Source of the DNA: Mycobacterium numidiamassiliense
GTDB lineage: Bacteria; Actinomycetota; Actinomycetes; Mycobacteriales; Mycobacteriaceae
Direction of reading: 5' to 3'
DNA: 64,000 bases
NCBI RefSeq assembly: GCF_900157365.1
Contig: NZ_FUEZ01000004.1
Coordinates: forward strand, 2,963,066 to 3,027,065
A program made the translations under genes and the position numbers. The notes below the pieces were generated by a model. That model worked only from the letters and a program-made list of their open reading frames with translations. It had not been told where the DNA came from and did not search any database. Shown in pieces: positions 6,869-15,267 of the stretch; position 1 is the first letter of the stretch, and the number at the start of each line of letters is the position of its first letter.

Positions 6869-8362
6869 TCAGGCCGGATAACGCCGGGGAGTGAACACCC
6901 GGTCGCCGGAATCGCTTGCATGCCACTGGGTTTGGGACGACCCGACGATCAGCAGGCAGCGCATGTCGACATCGGCGGGATTTAGGTCGGCCAGCCGCAC
7001 CACCCGCACGCCTTCGTCGGGCCCGGACACGTTGCGCCCGATCACCACCGGCGTGCCGGGTTCGCGGTGGGTCAGCAGCAGGTCGCGCATCGCGCCGACC
7101 TGCCAGGTCCGCGTCTTCGAGGCCGGGTTATAAATGGCCAGCACCAAATCGGCGGCCGCGGCGGCGGCGAGCCGCTCCGCGATGACCTCCCAGGGTTTGA
7201 GCCGGTCGGACAACGACAGCACCGCGTAGTCGTGGCCCAACGGGGCACCGACCCGGCTGGCGACGGCCTGCGCGGCGGTCATCCCCGGAACGACGCGAAT
7301 TTGCACTCCGGGCCACTGTTTGGCTTCTTCGAGCACGGCGGTGGCCATCGCGAACACCCCGGGATCACCCGACGAGACCACCGCCACGGCGCGGCCCTGC
7401 TCGGCCAGCGTGCAGGCCAATCGCGCACGGGCGGCTTCGTCGGTGTTGTCACTGGGATGCCGCTGCTGGCCGTCGCGAACGGGGACGCGATTCAGGTAGT
7501 TCGCGTAGCCGATCAAATCGGTCGCGGTGGCCAGCTCGCGTCGGCTCTGCGGTGTCATCCAGTCGTTGCCGCCGGGGCCCAACCCGATCACCGTGACGGT
7601 GCCGGGCGCCGACGATTGCCGCTTAGCCCGTCGTCCGCCCGGCAGCATCGCCAGCGAGAAATACGGAACGCTGGTTTCATCGACCTCCGCCGCGGGCAGT
7701 ACCCGTTCTGTCGCGGTGCTGGCGCGCTCCACGTACAGTGCGTCGCTGAGTTGACCGGATGCCGAAAGTGCTTCCCGTACAGCGTGATACGAACGACCAA
7801 GCTTGAGCACTACGGCGGCGTCGGCGTCGGCGAGCCGCCTGGTCAGCTCGGCGACGGGCAAGGTGCCCGGCAGTATCGACAGCACTTCGTCACCGGCCAC
7901 CAGCGGTGTGGCGATGGCGGCCGAGGCGGCGCTCACCGACGTTACGCCCGGCACGATGACGGCGTCGAACCGCTGGGTGAGCCGCGTGTGCAGGTGCATG
8001 TACGAGCTGTAGAACAGCGGATCGCCCTCCGCGAGCAGCGCCACGTTGCGCCCCGCGTCCAGATGCGCGGCGATGCGTTGGGCGGCTTCGACATAGAAGT
8101 CGTCCATCGCTCCGTCGTAGCCCCCGGGATGATCGGTCACCTCGGTGGTCACGGGGTAGACCAGGTGCTCCTCGATCTGGCCGGGCCGCAGATACGGTTC
8201 CGCGATGCCGCGGGCGATACTGCGGCCGTGCCGGGCGCTGTGGTAGGCCACCACGTCGGCCTCACCGATCAGCCGGGCCGCCTTGACGGTCACCAATTCC
8301 GGGTCGCCGGGGCCCAGCCCGACCCCCCACAGGGTCCCTCTGCGGTTGCCTTGCGCGGTCAT
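6869..8362 (-). CDS. cobIJ: CobIJ, fused precorrin-2 C20-methyltransferase / precorrin-3B C17-methyltransferase
   Basis: 497 residues, a natural fusion of two corrin-ring methylases as in M. tuberculosis CobI (Rv2066). Residues 10-245 form the CobI half (LWGVGLGPGDPELVTVKA; LLAEGDPLFYSSYMHL). Residues 256-497 form the CobJ half (VTVIGLGPGGNDWMTP; VVSSGDPGVFAMA; LAIYNPASKTRTWQ). The first methylates C20 of precorrin-2; the second methylates C17 and contracts the ring. The frame is open upstream but the ATG at 8362 matches the family start and overlaps the cobH stop by 4 bp (ATGA), so cobG-cobH-cobIJ are translationally coupled on the minus strand. Confidence 0.95.
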   Translation of the reverse strand: MTAQGNRRGTLWGVGLGPGDPELVTVKAARLIGEADVVAYHSARHGRSIARGIAEPYLRPGQIEEHLVYPVTTEVTDHPGGYDGAMDDFYVEAAQRIAAHLDAGRNVALLAEGDPLFYSSYMHLHTRLTQRFDAVIVPGVTSVSAASAAIATPLVAGDEVLSILPGTLPVAELTRRLADADAAVVLKLGRSYHAVREALSASGQLSDALYVERASTATERVLPAAEVDETSVPYFSLAMLPGGRRAKRQSSAPGTVTVIGLGPGGNDWMTPQSRRELATATDLIGYANYLNRVPVRDGQQRHPSDNTDEAARARLACTLAEQGRAVAVVSSGDPGVFAMATAVLEEAKQWPGVQIRVVPGMTAAQAVASRVGAPLGHDYAVLSLSDRLKPWEVIAERLAAAAAADLVLAIYNPASKTRTWQVGAMRDLLLTHREPGTPVVIGRNVSGPDEGVRVVRLADLNPADVDMRCLLIVGSSQTQWHASDSGDRVFTPRRYPA

Positions 8363-9012
8363 TCGGCGTCGCTCGCGATCGCGTTGACGGCGGCGGCCGC
8401 CATGGCGCTGCCGCCGCGGCGGCCCCGCACCACCAGATAGGACATCCCGCGCGGGCGGTCGATGAGCTCCTGCTTGGACTGCGCCGAACCGACGAATCCC
8501 ACCGGCCCGCCCAGGACCGCGGCCGGGGGTGACACCCCTTCGTCGATCAGTTCGAGAAGCCGGAACAGGGCGGTAGGTGCGTTGCCGATCGCCAGTACTG
8601 CTCCGGGCAGCCGGTCGGCCCACAGTTCGACGCCCGCCGCCGAGCGGGTGGTACCCAGCCGCGCGGCCAGCTCGGGGGCGCGCGGATCGGTCACCAGTGA
8701 CACCACCTCGTTGCCAGCGGGTAGCCGCGCGGCGGTGATGCCCGCGGCCACCATCGACGAATCGCACAGGACCGGGGCGCCGCGGTGCAGGGCGGCGCGG
8801 GTTCGCGTGACGACGTCGTCGGTGAAGGCGACGTGCTCGGTGACGTCGACCTGTCCGCAGGTGTGGATCAACCGAACCACCACCCGTGCGACGTCGCTGG
8901 GAAATCGCGTCAGGTCGGCTTCGCCGCGAATGGCCGCAAACGACCGGCGGTAGATCTCCGCCGCATCGCGGATGTAGTCGAGCACCTGCTCACCGTAGCG
9001 GGCGGTATCCAT
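8359..9012 (-). CDS. cobH: CobH, precorrin-8X methylmutase
   Basis: 217 residues. CobH moves the C11 methyl group to C12, converting precorrin-8 to hydrogenobyrinate. The catalytic histidine is H50 in VVRLIHTCGQVD, and the conserved GNAPTALFRLLEL and GGPVGFVGSAQSK blocks are present. The ATG at 9012 gives a short N-terminal extension (MDTARYGEQ) relative to M. tuberculosis CobH, which begins at the following LDYLRDAAE; a GTG at the matching valine would also work. The start lies 23 bp inside the end of cobG and the stop overlaps cobIJ. Confidence 0.95.
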   Translation of the reverse strand: MDTARYGEQVLDYIRDAAEIYRRSFAAIRGEADLTRFPSDVARVVVRLIHTCGQVDVTEHVAFTDDVVTRTRAALHRGAPVLCDSSMVAAGITAARLPAGNEVVSLVTDPRAPELAARLGTTRSAAGVELWADRLPGAVLAIGNAPTALFRLLELIDEGVSPPAAVLGGPVGFVGSAQSKQELIDRPRGMSYLVVRGRRGGSAMAAAAVNAIASDAE

Positions 9013-10096
9013 CGCCGGTCGCCAGCAGCACCTGCCCGGAAGCCGGGCTACCGCATGCGCGTTCGCAGCCGACGAAATGTCGACGGACATCCGACTCGGT
9101 CTCGAGTGAGCCCGCGGCGTCCGCGCGCACGTCGGCCGCGGACCGTGCGCAACCGGGGCTGCCGGTGCAGGCGCTGACATTCAGCCAGGGAGAATTCTCG
9201 TCGAACACCAAGCCCAACGGCGCCAGCACCCGCAGCGCCACATCGGCGACGGCCTCGTCGAGATCGCACACCAGCACCGACCGCCAGGGCGTGATCACCA
9301 GTGGGGCCTCGATGGCCGCAAGGTATTCAGCCACACGTGCCGGCAGCACGCCCAACGGCACCGCGGCGCCCAGCGTGATGCGGCCTTGCTGTTTCGGCGC
9401 GTCCTGATCGATCCAGCCGACCGCTGGCCGGGTAACGGCCGGAAACCCTTCGCCGAGCTGGGCTCCCGGCCACAGGGCAGCGGGATCGTCCAATTCGTTG
9501 ACCCGCCAAGCGTTTCCACGTATCTCGGTGAACCGCATCGCGACGGCGATCAGTGCCGGGACGACGTCCTCGCCCGCCAGCCGGACACCGGTGTCTCGGC
9601 CCGCCAGCAGCAGCCCGCAGCCGTCCTCGAACACGTGCACACCGACGTCGGCGCCCAGGCCGGAGACGTCGGCGCGGCCGTCGTCGAGGCTGCACCAGAA
9701 GCGGCCGCCCAGCTCCACCAGTGTGGGCTCGGCGCGGATCGCCGCGTCCAACTCCTGCACCCAGGGCCGCACATCGGCGTGTCCGCCGACGCGGCCGGAG
9801 AGCGGCGACGCGACGATATTGCGGACCCGCTCGTGCGTCGCCGATGGCAACAGTCCCGCCGCCGCGATCGTTTCGGCGGCCGCCGTCACGTCGGTGATAG
9901 CGCGCAGTTGGAGATTGCCGCGCGCGGTCAGCTCCAGCGTGCCGGAGCCGAGCCCGTTCGACACGCCGGCCAGCGCCGTCAGCTGCGCGGCAGTGATCGC
10001 CCCGCCGGGCAGCCGGACCCGCACCAGCGCGCCGTCGGCGGCCTGGTGTACCTGCAGCGCACCCGGACAGGCATCGGTATCGCGACCTCGGACCAC
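8990..10096 (-). CDS. cobG: CobG, precorrin-3B synthase
   Basis: 368 residues of the nitrite/sulfite reductase ferredoxin-like family. CobG is an iron-sulfur monooxygenase that uses O2 to convert precorrin-3A to precorrin-3B, the oxygen-dependent step that marks the aerobic B12 route. Four cysteines near the C-terminus, C310 and C316 in ACTGSPGCA and C344 and C348 in GCERACGSP, match the [4Fe-4S] ligand pattern. First gene of cobG-cobH-cobIJ on the minus strand; the start lies beside a palindrome-rich 105-bp spacer facing the divergent secreted-protein gene at 10202. Confidence 0.94.
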   Translation of the reverse strand: MVRGRDTDACPGALQVHQAADGALVRVRLPGGAITAAQLTALAGVSNGLGSGTLELTARGNLQLRAITDVTAAAETIAAAGLLPSATHERVRNIVASPLSGRVGGHADVRPWVQELDAAIRAEPTLVELGGRFWCSLDDGRADVSGLGADVGVHVFEDGCGLLLAGRDTGVRLAGEDVVPALIAVAMRFTEIRGNAWRVNELDDPAALWPGAQLGEGFPAVTRPAVGWIDQDAPKQQGRITLGAAVPLGVLPARVAEYLAAIEAPLVITPWRSVLVCDLDEAVADVALRVLAPLGLVFDENSPWLNVSACTGSPGCARSAADVRADAAGSLETESDVRRHFVGCERACGSPASGQVLLATGDGYRPLR

Positions 10097-10156
10097 CTGA
10101 CCACGGTACGACTGCGCGGTTGCCGTTCAAACGGTATGCGTTGCCGCCCCTTCTGT

Positions 10157-10180
10157 GGCAAAGTTTGCCGAGGGGGCAAA
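10157..10180. promoter_or_regulatory. Overlapping alternative inverted repeats between cobG and the divergent gene
   Basis: GGCAAA (10157-10162), TTTGCC (10164-10169) and GGCAAA (10175-10180) follow one another. The middle arm can pair with either neighbour, giving two mutually exclusive stems. It lies in the divergent spacer 10097-10201 and could be an operator or an RNA switch. I see no named family signature. Confidence 0.4.
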
Positions 10181-10201
10181 CTCTGGGCACGGAGAGCTCT
10201 G

Positions 10202-10471
10202 ATGTTCGGGATAGCGAATCGTTTAGCACTCATCGTCCCGGCCGCCTTCGCGCTGGCCGTTGTCGCCACCTCTATGTGGCCAGCAGTAAGTAATGCGGCC
10301 CAATGCGGCGAAGGAACCCAGTACGACGCACCTTCCAACATGTGCGTGGTCGCTGCGCAGGCGCCGCCACCGCAAGCTCTGCCGCCCCCGGCCCCTAACG
10401 GGCCCCGACCGAACGTCTGGGTCGGCATCTGCGCGCCCATCCGAATTGTGAGTATCTGCGCCGGGATATGA
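10202..10471 (+). CDS. Small secreted hypothetical protein
   Basis: 89 residues beginning MFGIANRLALIVPAAFAL. A signal peptide is evident: positively charged start, hydrophobic core to about residue 25, and a likely cleavage after SNA before AQCGEG. The mature part is about 55 residues, Pro-rich in the middle (PPPQALPPPAPNGPRP), with four cysteines that could form two disulfides in the oxidising envelope. I recognise no family. The frame is open far upstream as a shadow of cobG; the ATG at 10202 has GGAGAG upstream. In M. tuberculosis the mazEF7 toxin-antitoxin genes lie between cobG and cobN; here this gene and the next take that place. Confidence 0.7.
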   Translation: MFGIANRLALIVPAAFALAVVATSMWPAVSNAAQCGEGTQYDAPSNMCVVAAQAPPPQALPPPAPNGPRPNVWVGICAPIRIVSICAGI

Positions 10472-10584
10472 GCCTGTCGGATTGCGTCTGGAAACTTTGG
10501 CGCTACCAACTATTCGCAGCAAATTTAGAGCAGTCGGACATCATGACGCGCTAACCAGGGATAACTCGGAAGGGAAGTAAACGA

Positions 10585-10914
10585 ATGAACATTGCGGCGG
10601 CCTTAAAGACCCCCATAGTCGTAGGAACGTTTGCGGCTATCGCGCTTTCATCGATTGGAGCAGCAGTCGCGCATGCAGATCCTACGGGTGACTTCCTTGC
10701 TCTGGCGCGCTCGCAGGGGATCGGTGTCGGCCGGCCGGATGGTTACCTGATCGAGGATGCCAAGGAAGTCTGCGACCTGCTCGACTACCAAGAGCAGGCC
10801 TACACATACCTCAATCAGAACGCCGGTCTTGACCGAGCGCATGCCGCCCTGTTTCTCCGCGATTCGGTCAATTACTACTGCCCGCAGTTCGCGTTTAAAT
10901 TGCCGCCTCAGTAG
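10585..10914 (+). CDS. DUF732-type secreted protein
   Basis: 109 residues. The signal peptide ends AVAHA-DPTG (cleavage about residue 31). The mature domain has the layout of mycobacterial DUF732 proteins: DFLALARSQGIG, a central EVCDLLDY and a terminal NYYCP, with two cysteines likely disulfide-linked. These are small, actinobacteria-specific secreted helical proteins of unknown function. An AGGGAAG ribosome-binding site precedes the ATG. It is 113 bp from the previous secreted protein and 77 bp from cobN, so co-transcription is possible but not shown. Confidence 0.85.
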   Translation: MNIAAALKTPIVVGTFAAIALSSIGAAVAHADPTGDFLALARSQGIGVGRPDGYLIEDAKEVCDLLDYQEQAYTYLNQNAGLDRAHAALFLRDSVNYYCPQFAFKLPPQ

Positions 10915-10991
10915 TCCAGCATCGAACACGACACGAACCCTCCCCGGCGCCGCCAGCGCGCGCTCCAGCGCGGTTACGGTACGAATGAGGG

Positions 10992-13900
10992 GTGGCTGAG
11001 CCGACCGTCCTGTTGCTGTCGACGTCCGATACCGACCTGATCAGCGCGCGGGCTAGCGGCAGGAACTATCGGTGGGCCAACCCGTCGCGGCTCTCCGACG
11101 AAGTGCTCCCCGATTTGCTGGCCGGCGCGTCGATCGTGGTGGTCCGGATCCTCGGCGGCTACCGCGCCTGGCAGAGCGGCATCGATGCGGTGATCGCCAG
11201 CGGGGTCCCGACCGTGCTGGTCAGCGGCGAGCAGGCGGCCGACGCGGAGCTGACCGGTCTGTCCACGCTTGCCGCCGGCATCGCGGTCCAGGCGCACATC
11301 TACCTGGCCTACGGCGGCGTGGACAATCTGCGGCAGCTGCACGCGTTCCTGTCGGACACCGTCCTGATGACCGGATTCGGTTTCACCGAGCCGGTGATGA
11401 CGCCGACCTGGGGCGAGCTGGAGCGGCCGCACGCCAGGAGCGCGGACGGCCCGACGATCGCGGTGCTGTCCTACCGCGCGCAGCACCTGGCCGGGAACAC
11501 CGCCTACGTCGAGGCACTGTGCCGGGCCATCGAGGACGCCGGCGCGCGACCGCTGCCGGTCTACTGCGCGTCGCTGCGTACCGCCGAATCGGATCTGCTG
11601 CAGCGGCTTGGCGATGCCGATGCCATGGTGGTGACGGTGCTGGCGGCCGGGGGACTGAAACCCGCGACGGCGTCCGCCGGTGGCGAGGACGACAGCTGGA
11701 ACGTCGAACACCTTGCGGCCCTGGATGTTCCGATATTGCAGGGACTGTGTCTGACAAGCTCGCGAGCCCAGTGGTATGACAACAACGACGGCCTGTCCCC
11801 GCTCGACGTCGCCACCCAGGTGGCGGTGCCCGAGTTCGACGGCCGGATCATCACGGTTCCGTTCTCGTTCAAGGAAATCGACGACGACGGGCTGATCTCC
11901 TATGTCGCCGACCCGGAACGCTGCGCCCGTGTCGCGGGCCTCGCCGTCCGGCACGCGCAGCTGCGCAGCGTCGGGCCCGCCGACAAACGGGTGGCGTTGG
12001 TGTTCTCGGCCTATCCCACCAAGCACGCCCGCATCGGCAACGCCGTCGGGCTCGACACGCCGGCCAGCGCCGTCGCCCTGCTGCGTGCCATGCGAGATCG
12101 TGGGTATCAGGTGGGCGATCTGCCTGGCGTCGAGGCCGGCGACGGCGACGCGCTGATCCACGCGTTGATCGAACGCGGTGGGCAAGACCCGGACTGGCTG
12201 ACCGAAGGGCAACTGACCGGCAATCCAATCCGACTGTCCGCCAAGGACTATCGCGACTGGTTCGCCACGCTGCCCGCCGAGCTCACCGATGCGGTGACCA
12301 AGCACTGGGGTCCGGCGCCCGGGGAACTCTTCGTCGACCGCAGCCACGATCCGGACGGCGAAATCGTCATCGCCGCAATGCAAGCCGGCAACCTGGTGCT
12401 GATGGTGCAGCCGCCGCGCGGCTTCGGCGAAAACCCGGTTGCCATCTACCACGACCCGGATCTGCCGCCCAGCCACCACTATCTGGCCGCCTACCACTGG
12501 CTGGACGCTGGATTCGGATCGCACGCCATCGTGCACCTCGGCAAGCACGGCAACCTGGAATGGTTGCCCGGCAAGACGCTGGGCATGTCGGCGGCGTGTG
12601 GATCCGATGCCGCGCTGGGCAACCTGCCGCTGGTCTACCCCTTTCTTGTCAACGATCCCGGCGAGGGCACCCAGGCCAAGCGGCGAGCCCACGCGGTCCT
12701 CGTCGACCATCTCATCCCGCCCATGGCGCGCGCCGAATCCTACGGCGACATCGCCCGTTTGGAACAGCTGCTCGACGAGCATGCCAACGTCGCCGCGCTG
12801 GATCCCGGCAAGCTGCCCGCCATTCGCCAGCAGATCTGGACGCTGATCCGGGCCGCGAAGATGGACCACGATCTGGGCCTGACCGAACGCCCGGAGGACG
12901 ACTCGTTCGATGACATGCTGCTGCACGTCGACGGGTGGCTGTGCGAGATCAAGGATGTCCAGATCCGCGACGGATTGCACATCCTGGGCCAAAAACCAAC
13001 GGGGGAAACCGAACTCGACCTGGTGCTCGCGATCCTGCGGGCCCGCCAGTTGTTCGGCGGCGAGCAGGCCATCCCCGGCCTGCGACAGGTGCTGGGCTTG
13101 GCTGAGGACGGCACCGACGAACGGTCCGCGGTGGACCAGGCCGAGGCCGCCGCCCGCGAACTGGTGGCCGCGCTGCAAGCCACCGGCTGGGATCCCGCCG
13201 CAGTGGACGGCATCACCGGCGATCCCGACATCGCGACGGTACTGCGGTTCGCGGCTACCGAAGTGGTGCCGCGGCTGGCCGGCACTTCTGCCGAAATCGA
13301 GCAGGTGCTGAGGGCTTTGGACGGTCGATTCATCCCGTCCGGTCCGTCGGGGTCGCCGCTGCGTGGCCTGGTCAACGTGCTGCCCACCGGGCGCAACTTC
13401 TACTCCGTCGACCCCAAAGCGATCCCGTCGCGGTTGGCCTGGGAAGCCGGTGTGGCACTGGCGGATTCGCTGCTGACCCGATACCGCGACGATCACGGGC
13501 AGTGGCCGCAATCCGTCGGGCTGTCGGTGTGGGGCACCTCGGCCATGCGCACCGCGGGCGACGACATCGCCGAAGTCCTGGCGTTGCTGGGCGCTCGGCC
13601 CGTCTGGGATGACGCATCGCGACGCGTCGTCGGATTGACGCCGATTCCGCTGGCCGAGCTGGGCCGCCCGCGCATCGACGTGACGGTGCGGATCTCCGGG
13701 TTCTTCCGGGATGCCTTCCCACATGTCGTGACGATGCTCGACGACGCCGTGCGCCTGGTTGCCGACCTGGACGAGCCGGCCGAAGACAACTACGTCCGCG
13801 CGCACGCGCAGGCTGACCTCGCTCAGCATGGCGATCAACGTCGCTCCACCACAAGGATTTTCGGCTCCAAGCCCGGCACGTATGGCGCGGGGTTGCTGCA

Positions 13901-14567
13901 GCTGATAGACAGCCGTAACTGGCGGGACGACGCCGACCTGGCGCAGGTGTACACCGCATGGGGCGGCTTCGCCTATGGGCGTGACCTGGACGGCCGCGAG
14001 GCCGTGGACGACATGAACCGCCAATACCGGCGGATCGCGGTGGCCGCCAAGAACACCGACACTCGCGAGCACGACATCGCCGACTCCGACGACTACTTCC
14101 AATACCACGGCGGCATGATCGCCACGGTGCGGGCACTGACCGGCCAAGCACCGGCCGCCTACATCGGCGACAACACCCGACCCGACGCGATCCGCACCCG
14201 GACGCTGTCGGAGGAGACCGCTCGGGTCTTCCGCGCTCGTGTGGTCAATCCCCGGTGGATGGCGGCGATGCGCCGGCATGGCTACAAGGGCGCTTTCGAG
14301 ATGGCGGCCACCGTCGACTACCTGTTCGGCTACGACGCCACCGCCGGGGTGATGGCGGACTGGATGTATGAACAGCTCACCGAGCGTTATGTGCTGGACC
14401 CGGAGAACCGGAAATTCATGACGGAGTCCAACCCGTGGGCGTTGCACGGCATGGCCGAACGGCTGCTGGAGGCGGCCGGTCGCGGCATGTGGGCCGAACC
14501 GCAACCGGAAATCCTCGACGGCCTGCGCCAGGCCCTGCTGGAAACCGAGGGCGACCTGGAGGGATAG
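10992..14567 (+). CDS. cobN: CobN, cobaltochelatase large subunit
   Basis: 1191 residues, the usual size of the ATP-dependent cobaltochelatase subunit CobN, which inserts Co2+ into hydrogenobyrinate a,c-diamide with CobS and CobT or a ChlI/ChlD-type pair. The CobN/magnesium-chelatase blocks are present: HLGKHGNLEWLPGK, LPTGRNFYSVDPKA, RISGFFRDAFPHVV and FGSKPGTYGAGLLQL. It is nearly collinear with M. tuberculosis CobN (recalled), apart from a small deletion near FGSHAIVHLGKH. GTG start at 10992 with GAGG just upstream. The partner subunits are not in this window. Confidence 0.96.
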   Translation: MAEPTVLLLSTSDTDLISARASGRNYRWANPSRLSDEVLPDLLAGASIVVVRILGGYRAWQSGIDAVIASGVPTVLVSGEQAADAELTGLSTLAAGIAVQAHIYLAYGGVDNLRQLHAFLSDTVLMTGFGFTEPVMTPTWGELERPHARSADGPTIAVLSYRAQHLAGNTAYVEALCRAIEDAGARPLPVYCASLRTAESDLLQRLGDADAMVVTVLAAGGLKPATASAGGEDDSWNVEHLAALDVPILQGLCLTSSRAQWYDNNDGLSPLDVATQVAVPEFDGRIITVPFSFKEIDDDGLISYVADPERCARVAGLAVRHAQLRSVGPADKRVALVFSAYPTKHARIGNAVGLDTPASAVALLRAMRDRGYQVGDLPGVEAGDGDALIHALIERGGQDPDWLTEGQLTGNPIRLSAKDYRDWFATLPAELTDAVTKHWGPAPGELFVDRSHDPDGEIVIAAMQAGNLVLMVQPPRGFGENPVAIYHDPDLPPSHHYLAAYHWLDAGFGSHAIVHLGKHGNLEWLPGKTLGMSAACGSDAALGNLPLVYPFLVNDPGEGTQAKRRAHAVLVDHLIPPMARAESYGDIARLEQLLDEHANVAALDPGKLPAIRQQIWTLIRAAKMDHDLGLTERPEDDSFDDMLLHVDGWLCEIKDVQIRDGLHILGQKPTGETELDLVLAILRARQLFGGEQAIPGLRQVLGLAEDGTDERSAVDQAEAAARELVAALQATGWDPAAVDGITGDPDIATVLRFAATEVVPRLAGTSAEIEQVLRALDGRFIPSGPSGSPLRGLVNVLPTGRNFYSVDPKAIPSRLAWEAGVALADSLLTRYRDDHGQWPQSVGLSVWGTSAMRTAGDDIAEVLALLGARPVWDDASRRVVGLTPIPLAELGRPRIDVTVRISGFFRDAFPHVVTMLDDAVRLVADLDEPAEDNYVRAHAQADLAQHGDQRRSTTRIFGSKPGTYGAGLLQLIDSRNWRDDADLAQVYTAWGGFAYGRDLDGREAVDDMNRQYRRIAVAAKNTDTREHDIADSDDYFQYHGGMIATVRALTGQAPAAYIGDNTRPDAIRTRTLSEETARVFRARVVNPRWMAAMRRHGYKGAFEMAATVDYLFGYDATAGVMADWMYEQLTERYVLDPENRKFMTESNPWALHGMAERLLEAAGRGMWAEPQPEILDGLRQALLETEGDLEG

Positions 14568-14613
14568 GGTGTCACGCTCGCGGCCTCGCGGCTCGGGCCG
14601 TCTCGCCCTTCGC

Positions 14614-14641
14614 ATAGTGATATCGCATCCGCTATCACTAT
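14614..14641. promoter_or_regulatory. 28-bp AT-rich palindrome, operator-like
   Basis: The arms ATAGTGATA (14614-14622) and TATCACTAT (14633-14641) are perfectly complementary, with a further CG/CG pairing inside. The AT-rich stem stands out in GC-rich surroundings and resembles a TetR/GntR-class operator more than a terminator. It lies 47 bp past the cobN stop and beside the SDR remnant; no intact regulator gene is adjacent. Confidence 0.5.
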
Positions 14642-14698
14642 CGAAGTTCTGTCATGCCCGCCGGCGCGTGGCTGACGCGGCGCATGTGCCCGGTTAGT

Positions 14699-14846
14699 TC
14701 AGATGAAGTCCGACCCGCCGTCCACGTTCACCGTCGCCCCAGTGACATAGCCGTTTCGCTGCGACCCGAGGTATGCGGTGATGGACGCGACCTCTTCGGG
14801 AAGCCCGGCCCGACCGAGATCACAGGGCTGCGCCCACGGCTGAGAA
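14699..14846 (-). pseudogene. C-terminal remnant of a short-chain dehydrogenase
   Basis: On the minus strand the bases from about 14846 to the stop at 14699-14701 translate to a typical SDR C-terminus: GRAGLPEEVASITAYLG and then YVTGATVNVDGGSDFI before TGA. Further upstream in the same frame there is a stop codon and no Rossmann or catalytic part, so only about 48 codons of a roughly 250-residue enzyme remain. The fragment lies in the 308-bp spacer between cobN and the Rv2061c-like gene. It is too short to appear as an ORF. It is probably a decayed gene left by a deletion. Confidence 0.75.
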
Positions 14847-14875
14847 TGTCAACGTTCCCGAGTAGGTTGGCATCC

Positions 14876-15262
14876 GTGACGCCAACCTTCGCCGACCTCG
14901 CGAAAGCCCAATACATTTTGCTGACCACCTTCACTAAGGACGGCAGAGAAAAGCCGACGCCGATCTGGGCCGCCGTCGACGGCGATCGGCTGCTGGTCAT
15001 CACTCAGGAAAAGTCGTGGAAGGTCAAGCGGATCCGCAACACCCCAAGGGTCACGCTGGCCACCTGCACCATGCGCGGCCAGGCGACGAGCGAGGCCGTC
15101 GAGGGCGTGGCGGAGGTGCTCGACAAGTCGGAGACGGCCGCCGTGTACGACGCGATAGGCAAGCGCTACGGCCTCCTGGGCAAGGTCTTCAACCTCTTCA
15201 GCAAGCTACGCGGCGGCATGGACAACAACGTCGGCCTAGCGCTCCGAGTCGCCCCGAGCTAG
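14876..15262 (+). CDS. PPOX/FDOR-class flavin- or F420-dependent protein, Rv2061c-like
   Basis: 128 residues, a pyridoxamine-phosphate-oxidase-like split-barrel domain: FADLAKAQYILLTTFTKDG, KPTPIWAAVDGDRLLVIT, KVKRIRNTPRVTLATCTMRG. Collinear with M. tuberculosis Rv2061c (recalled). Proteins of this FDOR group bind F420, FMN or heme; which one applies here is not visible. I chose the GTG at 14876 because the family begins with the TPTFADLA segment; an in-frame ATG at 14846 would add ten unconserved residues overlapping the SDR remnant. The next gene starts 5 bp after the stop, suggesting an operon. Confidence 0.88.
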   Translation: MTPTFADLAKAQYILLTTFTKDGREKPTPIWAAVDGDRLLVITQEKSWKVKRIRNTPRVTLATCTMRGQATSEAVEGVAEVLDKSETAAVYDAIGKRYGLLGKVFNLFSKLRGGMDNNVGLALRVAPS

Positions 15263-15267
15263 CCGCC

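Noticed and set aside
14581..14613. Rho-independent terminator after cobN
   Set aside because: The CGGCCTCGCGGCTCGGGCCG stretch can fold but has no clean stem or U-tract; the nearby palindrome is AT-rich and looks more like an operator.
10974..14615. 1213-residue open frame antisense to cobN
   Set aside because: It is the shadow of the GC-rich cobN coding strand: His/Arg/Gly-rich with no recognisable domain, while CobN is fully conserved.
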